A DNA stretch of 64,000 nt, taken from the NCBI RefSeq assembly GCF_002387245.1, contig NZ_DGLD01000013.1, positions 293,919 to 357,918 of the forward strand, written 5' to 3'. The position numbers and the translations under genes are program-made. Positions 24,643 through 32,194 of the stretch are shown piece by piece. The notes beneath the pieces were generated by a model. The model was not told where the DNA came from. It saw only the letters and a program-made list of their open reading frames with translations, and did no database searches. Positions within the stretch are counted from its first letter, which is position 1. Each line of letters starts with the position of its first letter. This DNA comes from Brevundimonas sp. UBA4553. GTDB taxonomy: Bacteria; Pseudomonadota; Alphaproteobacteria; Caulobacterales; Caulobacteraceae.

Positions 24643-26016
24643 TCAGTAGACGTCGCGCCGATAGCGCCCGCTGTCGGTCAGCCGCGTCAGCCGTTCTTCG
24701 CCCAGCGCCGCCTCCAGCGCGGCGTGGACGCCCTTGGACATGCCTTCCAGGCTGCCGCAGACGTAGACATAGGCCCCGCGATCGACCCAGTCGGCCATCG
24801 GCCGGGCGTGTTCCGCCACCAGCGACTGGACGTAGCGGTTCTCGCCCCCGTCGCGTGAGAAGGCGCGGTCCAGACGGCTCAGAACGCCTGCCGCCAGCCA
24901 GGCTTGCAACTCGGCGTCGTAGAAGGCGTCGTGCGCCCGTGTCCGTTCGCCGAACAGCAGCCAGGCGCCGCCGGTCTTTTCATGCTGCGCCCGCGCCTTC
25001 AGATGTCCGCGCAGGCCGGCGATGCCGGTGCCGTTGCCGATCAGGATGACGGGGGCTTGCGGCGGTGCGGCGTGGAAGCTGCGGTTGGGGCGCACCCGCA
25101 TGGCGACCTCGTCGCCGATCTGGGCGTCCTGCGTCAGCCAGCCGGAGGCCAGACCCGGCGCGCCGTAAGGACCGGTCATCAGGCGGACGCAGAACTCGAC
25201 CCGGCCGTCCGAAGGCAAAGAGGCGACCGAGTATTCGCGGCTGGCCTGCTGCTCGCCGTCGCGGACGGGCAGACCGACCTCGGCGATGTCGCCCGCCGCC
25301 CAGTCGGGGGCGTGGTTGATCGGCTCGAAGGCCAGGTGCCAGGCCGCGCCGCCGGGGCTGCCCGCGTTCAGCAGCGACCGCTCGACCAGACGCCAGCGGT
25401 CATAGGCGGGCGGGGTCCAGTCGGGCGTGGCGGTCGAGCCGGTCAGCTGGTTCAGTTGATGCTGCCAATGGCGGATGGCGCCCGCGTCGCCGTTGTCGAC
25501 CTCGACCCGATCGAACAGGGTCTGAGCGCCGCTGCGCTCCAGCCAGTCGCCGACCGCATGGCCGAAGCTGCAATAGGCGTCATAGGAACGGTCGCCCAGG
25601 GCCAGCAGACCATAGGACAGATGCGACAGGTCGGCGTCGGCCTTCATCACCTGCCGCACGAAGCGGGCGGCGCCGTCAGGCGCGTCCCCCTCGCCGGTGG
25701 TCGAGGCGATGACCAGCAGGCGGCGGGCGCCTTTCAGAGCCGTCAGATCCAGATCGGCGAAGGTGGTGATCCGCGCGCCCGCGCCGCCGTCGCCCAGAGC
25801 CCGCGCCGTCATCCAGGCCAGTTCCTCGCCGAACCCGGTCTGGCTGGCGAAGGCGACCAGGACGGCGTCGTCGCCCGCCGCCTCGGCCAGGGCTCGCGCC
25901 TGTTCGGCGGCTTGGTGGGCCGCGACCCGCACGCGCCAGACGGTCAGGCCGATCAGGCCCAGCCACAGGGCGACGGCGACGGCCGTCCACAGCCAGCGGG
26001 TCAGGTCGGCGGTCAA
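24643..26016 (-). CDS. membrane-anchored flavodoxin/FAD reductase (sulfite-reductase alpha/CPR-like)
   Basis: A 457-residue diflavin reductase. One N-terminal transmembrane helix (about residues 6-27) is followed by a flavodoxin FMN domain (VLVAFASQTGFGEELAW, STTGEGDAP, LLALGDRSYDAYCSFG), then an FAD domain (REYSVASL) and an NADPH domain (ILIGNGTGIAGLRG, YVCGSLEGMSKGV). It should pass electrons from NADPH to a membrane partner. The only reasonable start is TTG at 26016, two bases after the ApbE stop, implying coupled translation. It closes the PepSY-DUF2271-DUF4198-ApbE operon and probably feeds the heme-binding PepSY protein. Confidence 0.88.
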   Translation of the reverse strand: MTADLTRWLWTAVAVALWLGLIGLTVWRVRVAAHQAAEQARALAEAAGDDAVLVAFASQTGFGEELAWMTARALGDGGAGARITTFADLDLTALKGARRLLVIASTTGEGDAPDGAARFVRQVMKADADLSHLSYGLLALGDRSYDAYCSFGHAVGDWLERSGAQTLFDRVEVDNGDAGAIRHWQHQLNQLTGSTATPDWTPPAYDRWRLVERSLLNAGSPGGAAWHLAFEPINHAPDWAAGDIAEVGLPVRDGEQQASREYSVASLPSDGRVEFCVRLMTGPYGAPGLASGWLTQDAQIGDEVAMRVRPNRSFHAAPPQAPVILIGNGTGIAGLRGHLKARAQHEKTGGAWLLFGERTRAHDAFYDAELQAWLAAGVLSRLDRAFSRDGGENRYVQSLVAEHARPMADWVDRGAYVYVCGSLEGMSKGVHAALEAALGEERLTRLTDSGRYRRDVY

Positions 26017-26018
26017 GA

Positions 26019-27125
26019 TCAGCCTGCTTCTTCGTCCATCATGGCGGCGAAGGCGGGCGTCATCCGCTCGACCAGACCGCGCGGCGTGCGCTCGACGAAG
26101 TGGGCCGCGATCTGCATGGCCTCGGCGAACTCCGGCCCGTCGAACGGGCCCAGAACGGTCAGGGCCGTAGCCAGGGCGTCGGCGCGCATGGCTGAGGCGT
26201 CGAACACCGTCACCTGAGCCAGCCCATTGTCCACCGGCCGCCCGGTCGAACCGTCGAGCGTGTGCGGATAGAGGCGCTCTTCATGCACGAAGGCGCGGCG
26301 CCAGTCGCCGGAGGTGGCGACGGCCACATCGAACAGGGCCGCCACAGTGTGCGGCGCGGGCGAACCCGGCACGGTCTCGATCTCCACCCACCATGGCTGG
26401 GCGTCCGGCTTGACGCCGCGCCCCAGCAGTTCGCCGCCGATCTCGACCAGGTGCGAGGTCGCGCCCATCGCCGTCAGGCGCGCCGAGACGCGGTCCACCG
26501 CGTGACCCTTGGCGATACCCGAGAAGTCCAGCTTGACGCCGCCAGCCTGCACCGCCGCCTGCCCGTCACGGTTCAGCCGCAGCTTCTGCCAGCCGGACAC
26601 GGCCAGCGCCGCGGCGATCTCCTCGTCATCGGGCAGGGGGTGGAGCGGATCGCGCGGTCCCGGCGGGCCGAACCCCCACAGATCGACCAGCGCCCCCAGC
26701 GTCGGATCGACCGCGCCGTTGACGTCGTCGGCCAGGTCCAGCGCGGCGTTCAGCAGGCTCCAGAACTCGTCCGACAGCTTCCACGTCCCGGCGGGGGCGT
26801 TGTTGAAACGGCTGATCTCGCTGTCCGGCGTCCACGGACTGAACAGGGCGATGATGCGCGCCAGCTCCTCCTCGATCGCGGTCTGAAACGCGTCCTGCGC
26901 CGTTCCGAGCGGCGGAACCAGACGCGCCGACCAGGTGGTGCCCATGCTCTCCCCCGCCAGCGACCAGATCAGGTCGCTGGGCGGCCGCTCCGGGGCGCGG
27001 GTGGTCGGGGGGATCAGGACGCGCGTGTCCTGACGGCCGTCGACCGCCGGGCCGATCTGGAGGGGCGGCGGGGCCGAACTGGAGCGTTTCGAGGTCAGGG
27101 CAGGACTTCCAGCGCGCCGTTCCAC
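26019..27125 (-). CDS. apbE: ApbE-family FAD:protein FMN transferase
   Basis: A 368-residue ApbE homologue that transfers FMN from FAD onto a Ser/Thr of target proteins. Visible motifs are ESMGTTWSARL near residue 60, GGVKLDFSGIAKGHAVDRV, VEIGGELLGRG and HTLDGSTGRPVDNGLAQVTV with the Mg-binding Asp/Thr region. Unusually, the 58 residues before the family core contain no signal peptide or lipobox, although most ApbE proteins are exported. The ATG at 27125 overlaps the end of the DUF4198 gene by 31 bases. The likely target is the DUF2271 protein two genes upstream. Confidence 0.93.
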   Translation of the reverse strand: MERRAGSPALTSKRSSSAPPPLQIGPAVDGRQDTRVLIPPTTRAPERPPSDLIWSLAGESMGTTWSARLVPPLGTAQDAFQTAIEEELARIIALFSPWTPDSEISRFNNAPAGTWKLSDEFWSLLNAALDLADDVNGAVDPTLGALVDLWGFGPPGPRDPLHPLPDDEEIAAALAVSGWQKLRLNRDGQAAVQAGGVKLDFSGIAKGHAVDRVSARLTAMGATSHLVEIGGELLGRGVKPDAQPWWVEIETVPGSPAPHTVAALFDVAVATSGDWRRAFVHEERLYPHTLDGSTGRPVDNGLAQVTVFDASAMRADALATALTVLGPFDGPEFAEAMQIAAHFVERTPRGLVERMTPAFAAMMDEEAG

Positions 27126-27889
27126 GAGGCGTTCGAGCCGGGCTGGCCGTTCACGCCTGCCGTGCGCACCGAGGCGCCCAGCCAGTAAAGTCCGGCTTCC
27201 GGCCAGGTCACGCTGAAGGCGCCGTCAGCGCCGGTCTTGACCGTGATCTCTTCCGGGTTGTTGCGATAACGCGTGCCGCCGCGGGCGATGATCACGTCCA
27301 CGTTGGCGGCGGGCTGGCCGTCCTTCAGCAGCTTGAAGGTCGCGGCCTCGCCGGCGGCCAGATCATTGGGGTGGGTGACGGGGGACAGTTCCAGGCCCTT
27401 GCCGACGACGGCCAGATCCGTGGGCTCGCCCAGGGTCACGAAGGTCTCGGTGCGGCTGTCGGTGCGCGTGGCCTGAACCTCGGTGGCGTCGGCCGGGATG
27501 GCGGCGGCGAAGTCCGCCTCGGCGCCGCGCCAGCGCTTCTGTTCGCCGCCCTGCTTGTAGCTGGCCATGAAGCCCGAGCCGACGTTGGCGACGCGATAGG
27601 TGCCGGGCTGCGACAGGTGCAGGTCGAAGCTGGAGCGATACTTCGCTTGCATCACATTCTCGGCCTGGGCGGTCGAGCCGTCCGGGGCGGTGATGGTCAG
27701 GCCGGCCAGACGCATGGCGGCGTGATCGGGGATGAAGACCCCGTTCGACATGCCGGCGTCGAAGCCGACCCAGGCGTCATTGCCCGACAGGACGGTCGAC
27801 GTCGGGGCCAGCCAGGCGCGGTGCGCCTGGGCCGACAGCGGGGCGGCCAGAACAGCGGCCAGGGACAGGAAGGCGAGCGTCTTCTTCAT
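27095..27889 (-). CDS. DUF4198 periplasmic protein
   Basis: A 264-residue exported protein. The signal peptide ends in AQA, followed directly by HRAWLAPTSTVLSG, the N-terminal His-containing signature of the DUF4198 family (related to NikM/CbiK periplasmic metal-uptake proteins). The C-terminal part is a beta-sandwich domain (ITVKTGADGAFSVTWPEAGLYWLG). The family recurs with DUF2271, PepSY and ApbE genes near TonB receptors. A role in handling iron or other metal in the periplasm is inferred; the new N-terminal His could be a metal ligand. Confidence 0.85.
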   Translation of the reverse strand: MKKTLAFLSLAAVLAAPLSAQAHRAWLAPTSTVLSGNDAWVGFDAGMSNGVFIPDHAAMRLAGLTITAPDGSTAQAENVMQAKYRSSFDLHLSQPGTYRVANVGSGFMASYKQGGEQKRWRGAEADFAAAIPADATEVQATRTDSRTETFVTLGEPTDLAVVGKGLELSPVTHPNDLAAGEAATFKLLKDGQPAANVDVIIARGGTRYRNNPEEITVKTGADGAFSVTWPEAGLYWLGASVRTAGVNGQPGSNASWNGALEVLP

Positions 27890-27900
27890 GATCTCAGGTC

Positions 27901-28416
27901 CTAGCGGGTCACGGCGACGCGGACGGCGCCCAGTTCGGTGGAGCCGGTTCCGGCGGCCGTATTGGCCCCGCCCCAGCGGAAGGGCACGCGGACGACCTCG
28001 CGGCCGCCCAGTTCACGGGCCGCCTCGACGACGATGTTGTATTGACCGGCCGGCAGGGCGCGCAGGCGGGCGGCGGGCACGGTCACCGTATGGCGGCCGG
28101 GCGCCTTGGTCGGGCCGGACACCCCGTCGGCGGGCAGATCCATGGCGCGGCCGCCCTTGCGCCACCAGGTGCGCAGATCCTTCAGCCAGTCCTTGCCGTC
28201 GCCCTCGTTGTTGCGGGTCTGCTGATACCAGACGGCCAGGGTCTGGGCCGTGGTCTGGTCCGGCTTCTCGATCCACACGGCCACATAGGGGCGGTGGTAG
28301 GAGGCGCTGGAAATGCGCGGCAGTTCGACGTTGACGGTCAGGTCTGCGGCGTTGGCGACGGCGGGCGCAGCGGCGGCGAGGCCGGCGGCGGTCAGGACGA
28401 GAGGCAGCTTGCGCAT
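27901..28416 (-). CDS. DUF2271 periplasmic protein, candidate flavinylation target
   Basis: A 171-residue exported protein with signal peptide to about residue 23 (ANA-AD). The DUF2271 core (PYVAVWIEKPDQTTAQTLAVWY, DWLKDLRTWWRKGG) is followed by D97-G-V-S-G-P-T103. This aligns with the ApbE acceptor pattern D-x-x-(S/T)-G-A-(T/S), with Pro in place of Ala. Family members encoded next to ApbE are thought to carry covalent FMN. It lies 25 bases after PepSY and 11 bases before DUF4198. I infer that it takes electrons from the PepSY heme protein and reduces a ferric substrate. Confidence 0.85.
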   Translation of the reverse strand: MRKLPLVLTAAGLAAAAPAVANAADLTVNVELPRISSASYHRPYVAVWIEKPDQTTAQTLAVWYQQTRNNEGDGKDWLKDLRTWWRKGGRAMDLPADGVSGPTKAPGRHTVTVPAARLRALPAGQYNIVVEAARELGGREVVRVPFRWGGANTAAGTGSTELGAVRVAVTR

Positions 28417-28441
28417 GGGATAATGCTCGCCAGTGAAGGGG

Positions 28442-29149
28442 CTAGTGGATGAAGAGAAGGGCGATGCCGACGGGGACCAGCAGGCCCAGCGCCACGATGG
28501 GCCAGGTCGAGGGCCGACCGCGGGCGTGCAGCCACAGCAGGGCCAGGCCGGTGACGGAAAAGATCACGCAGGCCACGGCGAAGACGTCGATGAACCAGTA
28601 CCAGACCTTTCCGGCGTTCCGACCCTTGTGCAGGTCATTGAGGTAGGCGACCCAGCCGCGCGTCGTCGTCTCGTGCACGGCCTCGCCCGTTGAACGGTCG
28701 ATGGTCAGCCATCCGTCGCCGCCGGGCGTGGCCAGGGCGACATAGATTTCGTCCGCCGTGGTTTCAGTGGGCCGGTTCGCCACCTGCACCTTGAAGGCCT
28801 CGGCCGCCCAGCGCGCCACGGGGGCGGGCACAGCATCGGTCGTGTCCTCGGGAAAGTCGCTCAGGCGCGCCAGCAGGGGGCCGGGCAGGGTGGCGGTGGC
28901 CTCCTTGGTCACCGGCTCGGCCGGGATCTGCGCCGCATGGTTCAGGGTGATGCCGGTGACGGCGAACAGGATCATGCCGACCAGGCTGACCGCCGCCGAA
29001 ATCCAGTGCCAGCTGTGCAATTGCTTCAGCCAGAACGACCGCTTGGCGTTCAGCGCCGCCTTGGGCTTGGCGGCGGTTTTGGAAGGGGTGGCGGTGGCTT
29101 GGTTCACAACACGGCTCTGCCACAGTGTGCGAACGACTTGCAACGTCAT
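28442..29149 (-). CDS. PepSY-associated transmembrane protein, probable heme-b electron carrier
   Basis: A protein of up to 235 residues with three predicted transmembrane helices and a periplasmic PepSY-like loop. His residues flank the first helix (LHSWHW...GITLNH), and another lies in LNDLHKG before the second helix; these suit a b-type heme spanning the membrane. It is the first gene of the operon with DUF2271, DUF4198, ApbE and flavoreductase. ATG 29149 and GTG 29107 (MNQATATPSK) are both possible and neither has a clear ribosome site. A TGCGAAC-like sequence at 29128-29142 lies between them, which would favour the GTG if it is a regulatory site. Confidence 0.82.
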   Translation of the reverse strand: MTLQVVRTLWQSRVVNQATATPSKTAAKPKAALNAKRSFWLKQLHSWHWISAAVSLVGMILFAVTGITLNHAAQIPAEPVTKEATATLPGPLLARLSDFPEDTTDAVPAPVARWAAEAFKVQVANRPTETTADEIYVALATPGGDGWLTIDRSTGEAVHETTTRGWVAYLNDLHKGRNAGKVWYWFIDVFAVACVIFSVTGLALLWLHARGRPSTWPIVALGLLVPVGIALLFIH

Positions 29150-29266
29150 TCGCGCCGCTGACGCCCGGCGGATAGGATCGGGCCGTCCGTCCGGGTTTCG
29201 CCGGATAACATCGTGAGCCGGTTCGGGGGATCGTGGGGCCGACATAACCCTGCGGAGCGCACCGTC

Positions 29267-30106
29267 ATGCGGATCACCCTCGTCACAAAGGCCGTCGCGG
29301 CGCTGGTCGTCGCGGTCGGCTGCGCCTCGGCGGCCCAGCAGCCTGGCGGATCGCCGATCCAGGCCACGACCCCGGAGCAGGAAGCGCAGATCCGCGCCAT
29401 TCTCGCCGCCGCCTATCTGCCCCAGGGGGGCGCGCCCGACAGCCTCGCCATCCTGCCCGCCCCGCCCGCGTTCGGCTCGCCCGGCCAGGCGCGCGACGAC
29501 GCCTCAGCCGCAGCGGCCCAGGGCCAGCAAGGCACGCCCCGCTGGTCGCTGGCCACGCGCGACGCCGACCTGTCCCTGCCCAACGCGGCCCGCGCCTTCA
29601 CCTGCGCGCTGGGCGTGGAGATCAGCGAGGCGGGAACGCCGCGCACCTACAATCTGCTGCGTCGCTCCATGGCCGATGTCGGTCTGTCGACCTATCCGAC
29701 CAAGACCAAATACCAGCGCACGCGCCCCTTCGTCGTGACCTCGACCCCGACCTGCACCCCCGCCGAGGAGGACTTCCTTCGCCACGACGGCTCCTATCCG
29801 TCGGGGCACAGCGCCATCGGCTGGGGCTGGGCCCTGGTCCTGACCCAGGTCGCGCCGGAGCGTCAGAACGAAATTCTGGCGCGGGGTCGCGCCTTCGGCC
29901 AGAGCCGCGTCGTGTGCAACGTCCACTGGCTCAGCGACACCGAAGAGGGCCGGCTGATGGCCTCCGCGACCGTCGCCCGTCTGCAGTCCGCGCCGGAATT
30001 CCGCGCCGACGTCGAGGCCGCGCGGTCCGAGATCGCGACCGCTCGCACGGCTCAAGCGGCCCCCGCCAGCGACTGCGCCTCAGAGGCTGCGGCGCTCGCC
30101 GCATAG
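29267..30106 (+). CDS. class A (PAP2-type) non-specific acid phosphatase
   Basis: A 279-residue exported phosphatase. After a signal peptide (to about residue 22) it shows the three phosphatase motifs: K-x6-RP (KTKYQRTRP), PSGHS (YPSGHSAIGWGWA) and SR-x5-H (SRVVCNVHW), plus the LSDTEEGRLMA segment typical of PhoN-type enzymes. It would release phosphate from organic phosphomonoesters in the periplasm. I start at the ATG at 29267 (MRITLVTK), 18 codons inside the open frame, because this gives the signal peptide. Divergent from the PepSY operon. Confidence 0.92.
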   Translation: MRITLVTKAVAALVVAVGCASAAQQPGGSPIQATTPEQEAQIRAILAAAYLPQGGAPDSLAILPAPPAFGSPGQARDDASAAAAQGQQGTPRWSLATRDADLSLPNAARAFTCALGVEISEAGTPRTYNLLRRSMADVGLSTYPTKTKYQRTRPFVVTSTPTCTPAEEDFLRHDGSYPSGHSAIGWGWALVLTQVAPERQNEILARGRAFGQSRVVCNVHWLSDTEEGRLMASATVARLQSAPEFRADVEAARSEIATARTAQAAPASDCASEAAALAA

Positions 30107-30123
30107 GGTTCGCGTCGAGGCGG

Positions 30124-32154
30124 TCAGTAGGCCAGCCTCAGCCCGACGCTGAACAGGCGCGGCGGGCCATAGCCCTCGACGCCCGTGCCGGTCTCGGACA
30201 CCTCGACCTCGGCGTCGAACAGGTTGTCGGCGGCCAGCCACAGGGCGGCGGCGTCATTGACCTGCCAGTCGGCCCGCAGGTCCAGGGTCACGGCGGCCCC
30301 CAGCACGCGGCTGTTCAGGTCGTCCTCGAACCGCTTGCTCTCGTAGCGCGCGCGCGCGCCGAGGCGGAGCTTCTCGCTCGCCCGCCAGTCCACGCCCGCC
30401 GACGCGCTCCAGATCGGGGCCTGGGCGGGGCGCAGGCCGGTCAACTGCGGCGCCGCGGCCCCGCCATCGACGCGGGCGTCGGTGACCGAGACGGCGCCGG
30501 TCAGGTCCAGGCGGCCGCGCACGGTCTGACGCGCGTTGATCTCCACACCCGTCGCCTCGATGGTCCCGGCGTTCTGGCGCTGGCGCAGCACCCCGCCGGC
30601 CGGGACGAAGCCCGCGCGCGGGAAGGTCCCCGGGCCTTCGCCCACGGTGACGTTGACGATGGCGTCCTCGATCCGGTTCCAGAACAGGGTCGCGCCGAAG
30701 GCCGAGAGCGGCCCCTCGAACGCCAGTCCCGCCTCCACCCCTTGCAGGGTCTCCGGGACCAGGCCCGCATTGGCCTCGGTCAGGTCGTTGCCGACCCGGA
30801 ACGGCCGGTGAAGTTCGTTCAGGGTGGCGGGCCGGAAGCCGGAATAGGCCGCCGCCCGCGCCGCCCAGCCGCCGCCGATCATGCGTCGGGCCGCCAGACG
30901 GGCGCTGACGACCTCGCCCGAGCGTTCGGGGTCGGTCTCGTCAAGGGTCGGGACGCCGGTGGCCAGCTCCCGCTCCAGCCGCCGGCCGTTCTGATTTTTC
31001 CAGCTGTCCAGCCGCAGCCCGCCCGCCAGCAACCAGGGCCCGGCCTCCAGCGCGCCTTCACCATAGAGGCCGGCCACCGAGGCCTCGCCTCCAGCGATCC
31101 GGTCGCGGGTGAAGGCGCCCGCCATGTAGCGGAACAGCTCCCGCGTCTCGCCCTCGTTGAAGCGCGCGTCGGCGCCGACCTCCCACTCCATCCGTCGCCC
31201 CGTCGCGCTCTCGCGGCGACCACGCAGGGCGGCGTTCAGCCCCCAACCGGTCGCCGGGGTCTCGTACTGGTCGTTGGCGGGCGTGGTCGTGGCGCGATCC
31301 GCCGCCACGGCGACCGAGGTGTTGGCGAAGTCGCTCTCGCGTCGCCAGGCTTGCAGCCGCCATCCGGCGTGGTCGGCGCCGGCCTGACGCGCGACGGTGG
31401 CGGACAGCACGTGGCCGCTCGCCGTGGACCGCGCGCCCGCCAGTCCCGAGCCGCGATCCTCCTCATAGACGGCGGCGCGCAACGACAGGGCGGCTTCGCC
31501 GATCGGCGCGTCCGCGCGCAGGGACGCACTCTTCGCCTCCAGGTCCAGCGGCGTGTCCGCCGCCCCGGCCGCCGGTCCGCGCACCGGAACATAGCCGTCG
31601 CTGGTTTCGTAAAGCGCCGATCCGGTCAGCCTCATCGGGCCGGCGTCGACGCCGCCCGAGCCAGCCAGCCGCGCCCCGCCGCGCTCGGCCAGCGAGGCGT
31701 CAAGCACCCCGCCGCGCTCGCGCTCTCTCAACTGAATCACGCCGGTCAGCGCCCCGGCGCCATAGGGACCGGCCCCGGCGCCGCGCACGATGTCCAGGCT
31801 CTCGACGCTCTCGGTCGGCGTCTGCGACCAGATCACCCAGCCGCCGAAGGGATCGTTCAGAGGCACGCCGTCCAGCGTCACCAGGGTCCGCCCCGCGCCC
31901 GACGGTGCGATGGCCCGCAGGGATATGCCCTGGGTCGTCGGATTGGCAGCCAGACTCGAGGTCCGCCGAAACAGCGACACCGCCGGGACAGAGGCCAAGG
32001 CCTCGTCCAGCCGCGTGGCGGTCGACAGGGGGTCCTCGCCGAGGCGGATGACGGAGAAGGCGGCCTCGCCCGCCGCGGGGGGCAGGCGCGCGGCGGTGAC
32101 GATCACCTCGTCGAGCGTGGTGGTCGGGGGGGCGGGGGGCGTGTCCTGAAGCAT
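30124..32154 (-). CDS. TonB-dependent receptor lacking a visible signal peptide
   Basis: A receptor of about 676 residues with TonB box/plug (LDEVIVTAARL, SVPAVSLFRRTSSLAANPTTQGISLRAIAPSGAGRTLVTLDGVPLNDPFGG, ESLDIVRGAGAGPYGAGALTGVIQL) and a barrel ending VGLRLAY, similar to BtuB/CirA-type receptors. The predicted protein begins MLQDTPPAPPTTTLDEV, which looks like mature sequence just after a cleavage site. No upstream in-frame or other-frame sequence encodes a signal peptide before the kinase stop at 32195. TTG at 32166 adds only four residues. Either the N terminus has been lost or export is unconventional. Confidence 0.85.
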   Translation of the reverse strand: MLQDTPPAPPTTTLDEVIVTAARLPPAAGEAAFSVIRLGEDPLSTATRLDEALASVPAVSLFRRTSSLAANPTTQGISLRAIAPSGAGRTLVTLDGVPLNDPFGGWVIWSQTPTESVESLDIVRGAGAGPYGAGALTGVIQLRERERGGVLDASLAERGGARLAGSGGVDAGPMRLTGSALYETSDGYVPVRGPAAGAADTPLDLEAKSASLRADAPIGEAALSLRAAVYEEDRGSGLAGARSTASGHVLSATVARQAGADHAGWRLQAWRRESDFANTSVAVAADRATTTPANDQYETPATGWGLNAALRGRRESATGRRMEWEVGADARFNEGETRELFRYMAGAFTRDRIAGGEASVAGLYGEGALEAGPWLLAGGLRLDSWKNQNGRRLERELATGVPTLDETDPERSGEVVSARLAARRMIGGGWAARAAAYSGFRPATLNELHRPFRVGNDLTEANAGLVPETLQGVEAGLAFEGPLSAFGATLFWNRIEDAIVNVTVGEGPGTFPRAGFVPAGGVLRQRQNAGTIEATGVEINARQTVRGRLDLTGAVSVTDARVDGGAAAPQLTGLRPAQAPIWSASAGVDWRASEKLRLGARARYESKRFEDDLNSRVLGAAVTLDLRADWQVNDAAALWLAADNLFDAEVEVSETGTGVEGYGPPRLFSVGLRLAY

Positions 32155-32194
32155 CAAGCGGGACAATACCCCAGCGCGGCGTCGGTTGCGCCCC

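Noticed and set aside
29128..29142. Second Fur box (TGCGAACGACTTGCA) before the PepSY gene
   Set aside because: Only four of seven arm positions pair; too weak to list as a feature, though it bears on the choice of start codon.
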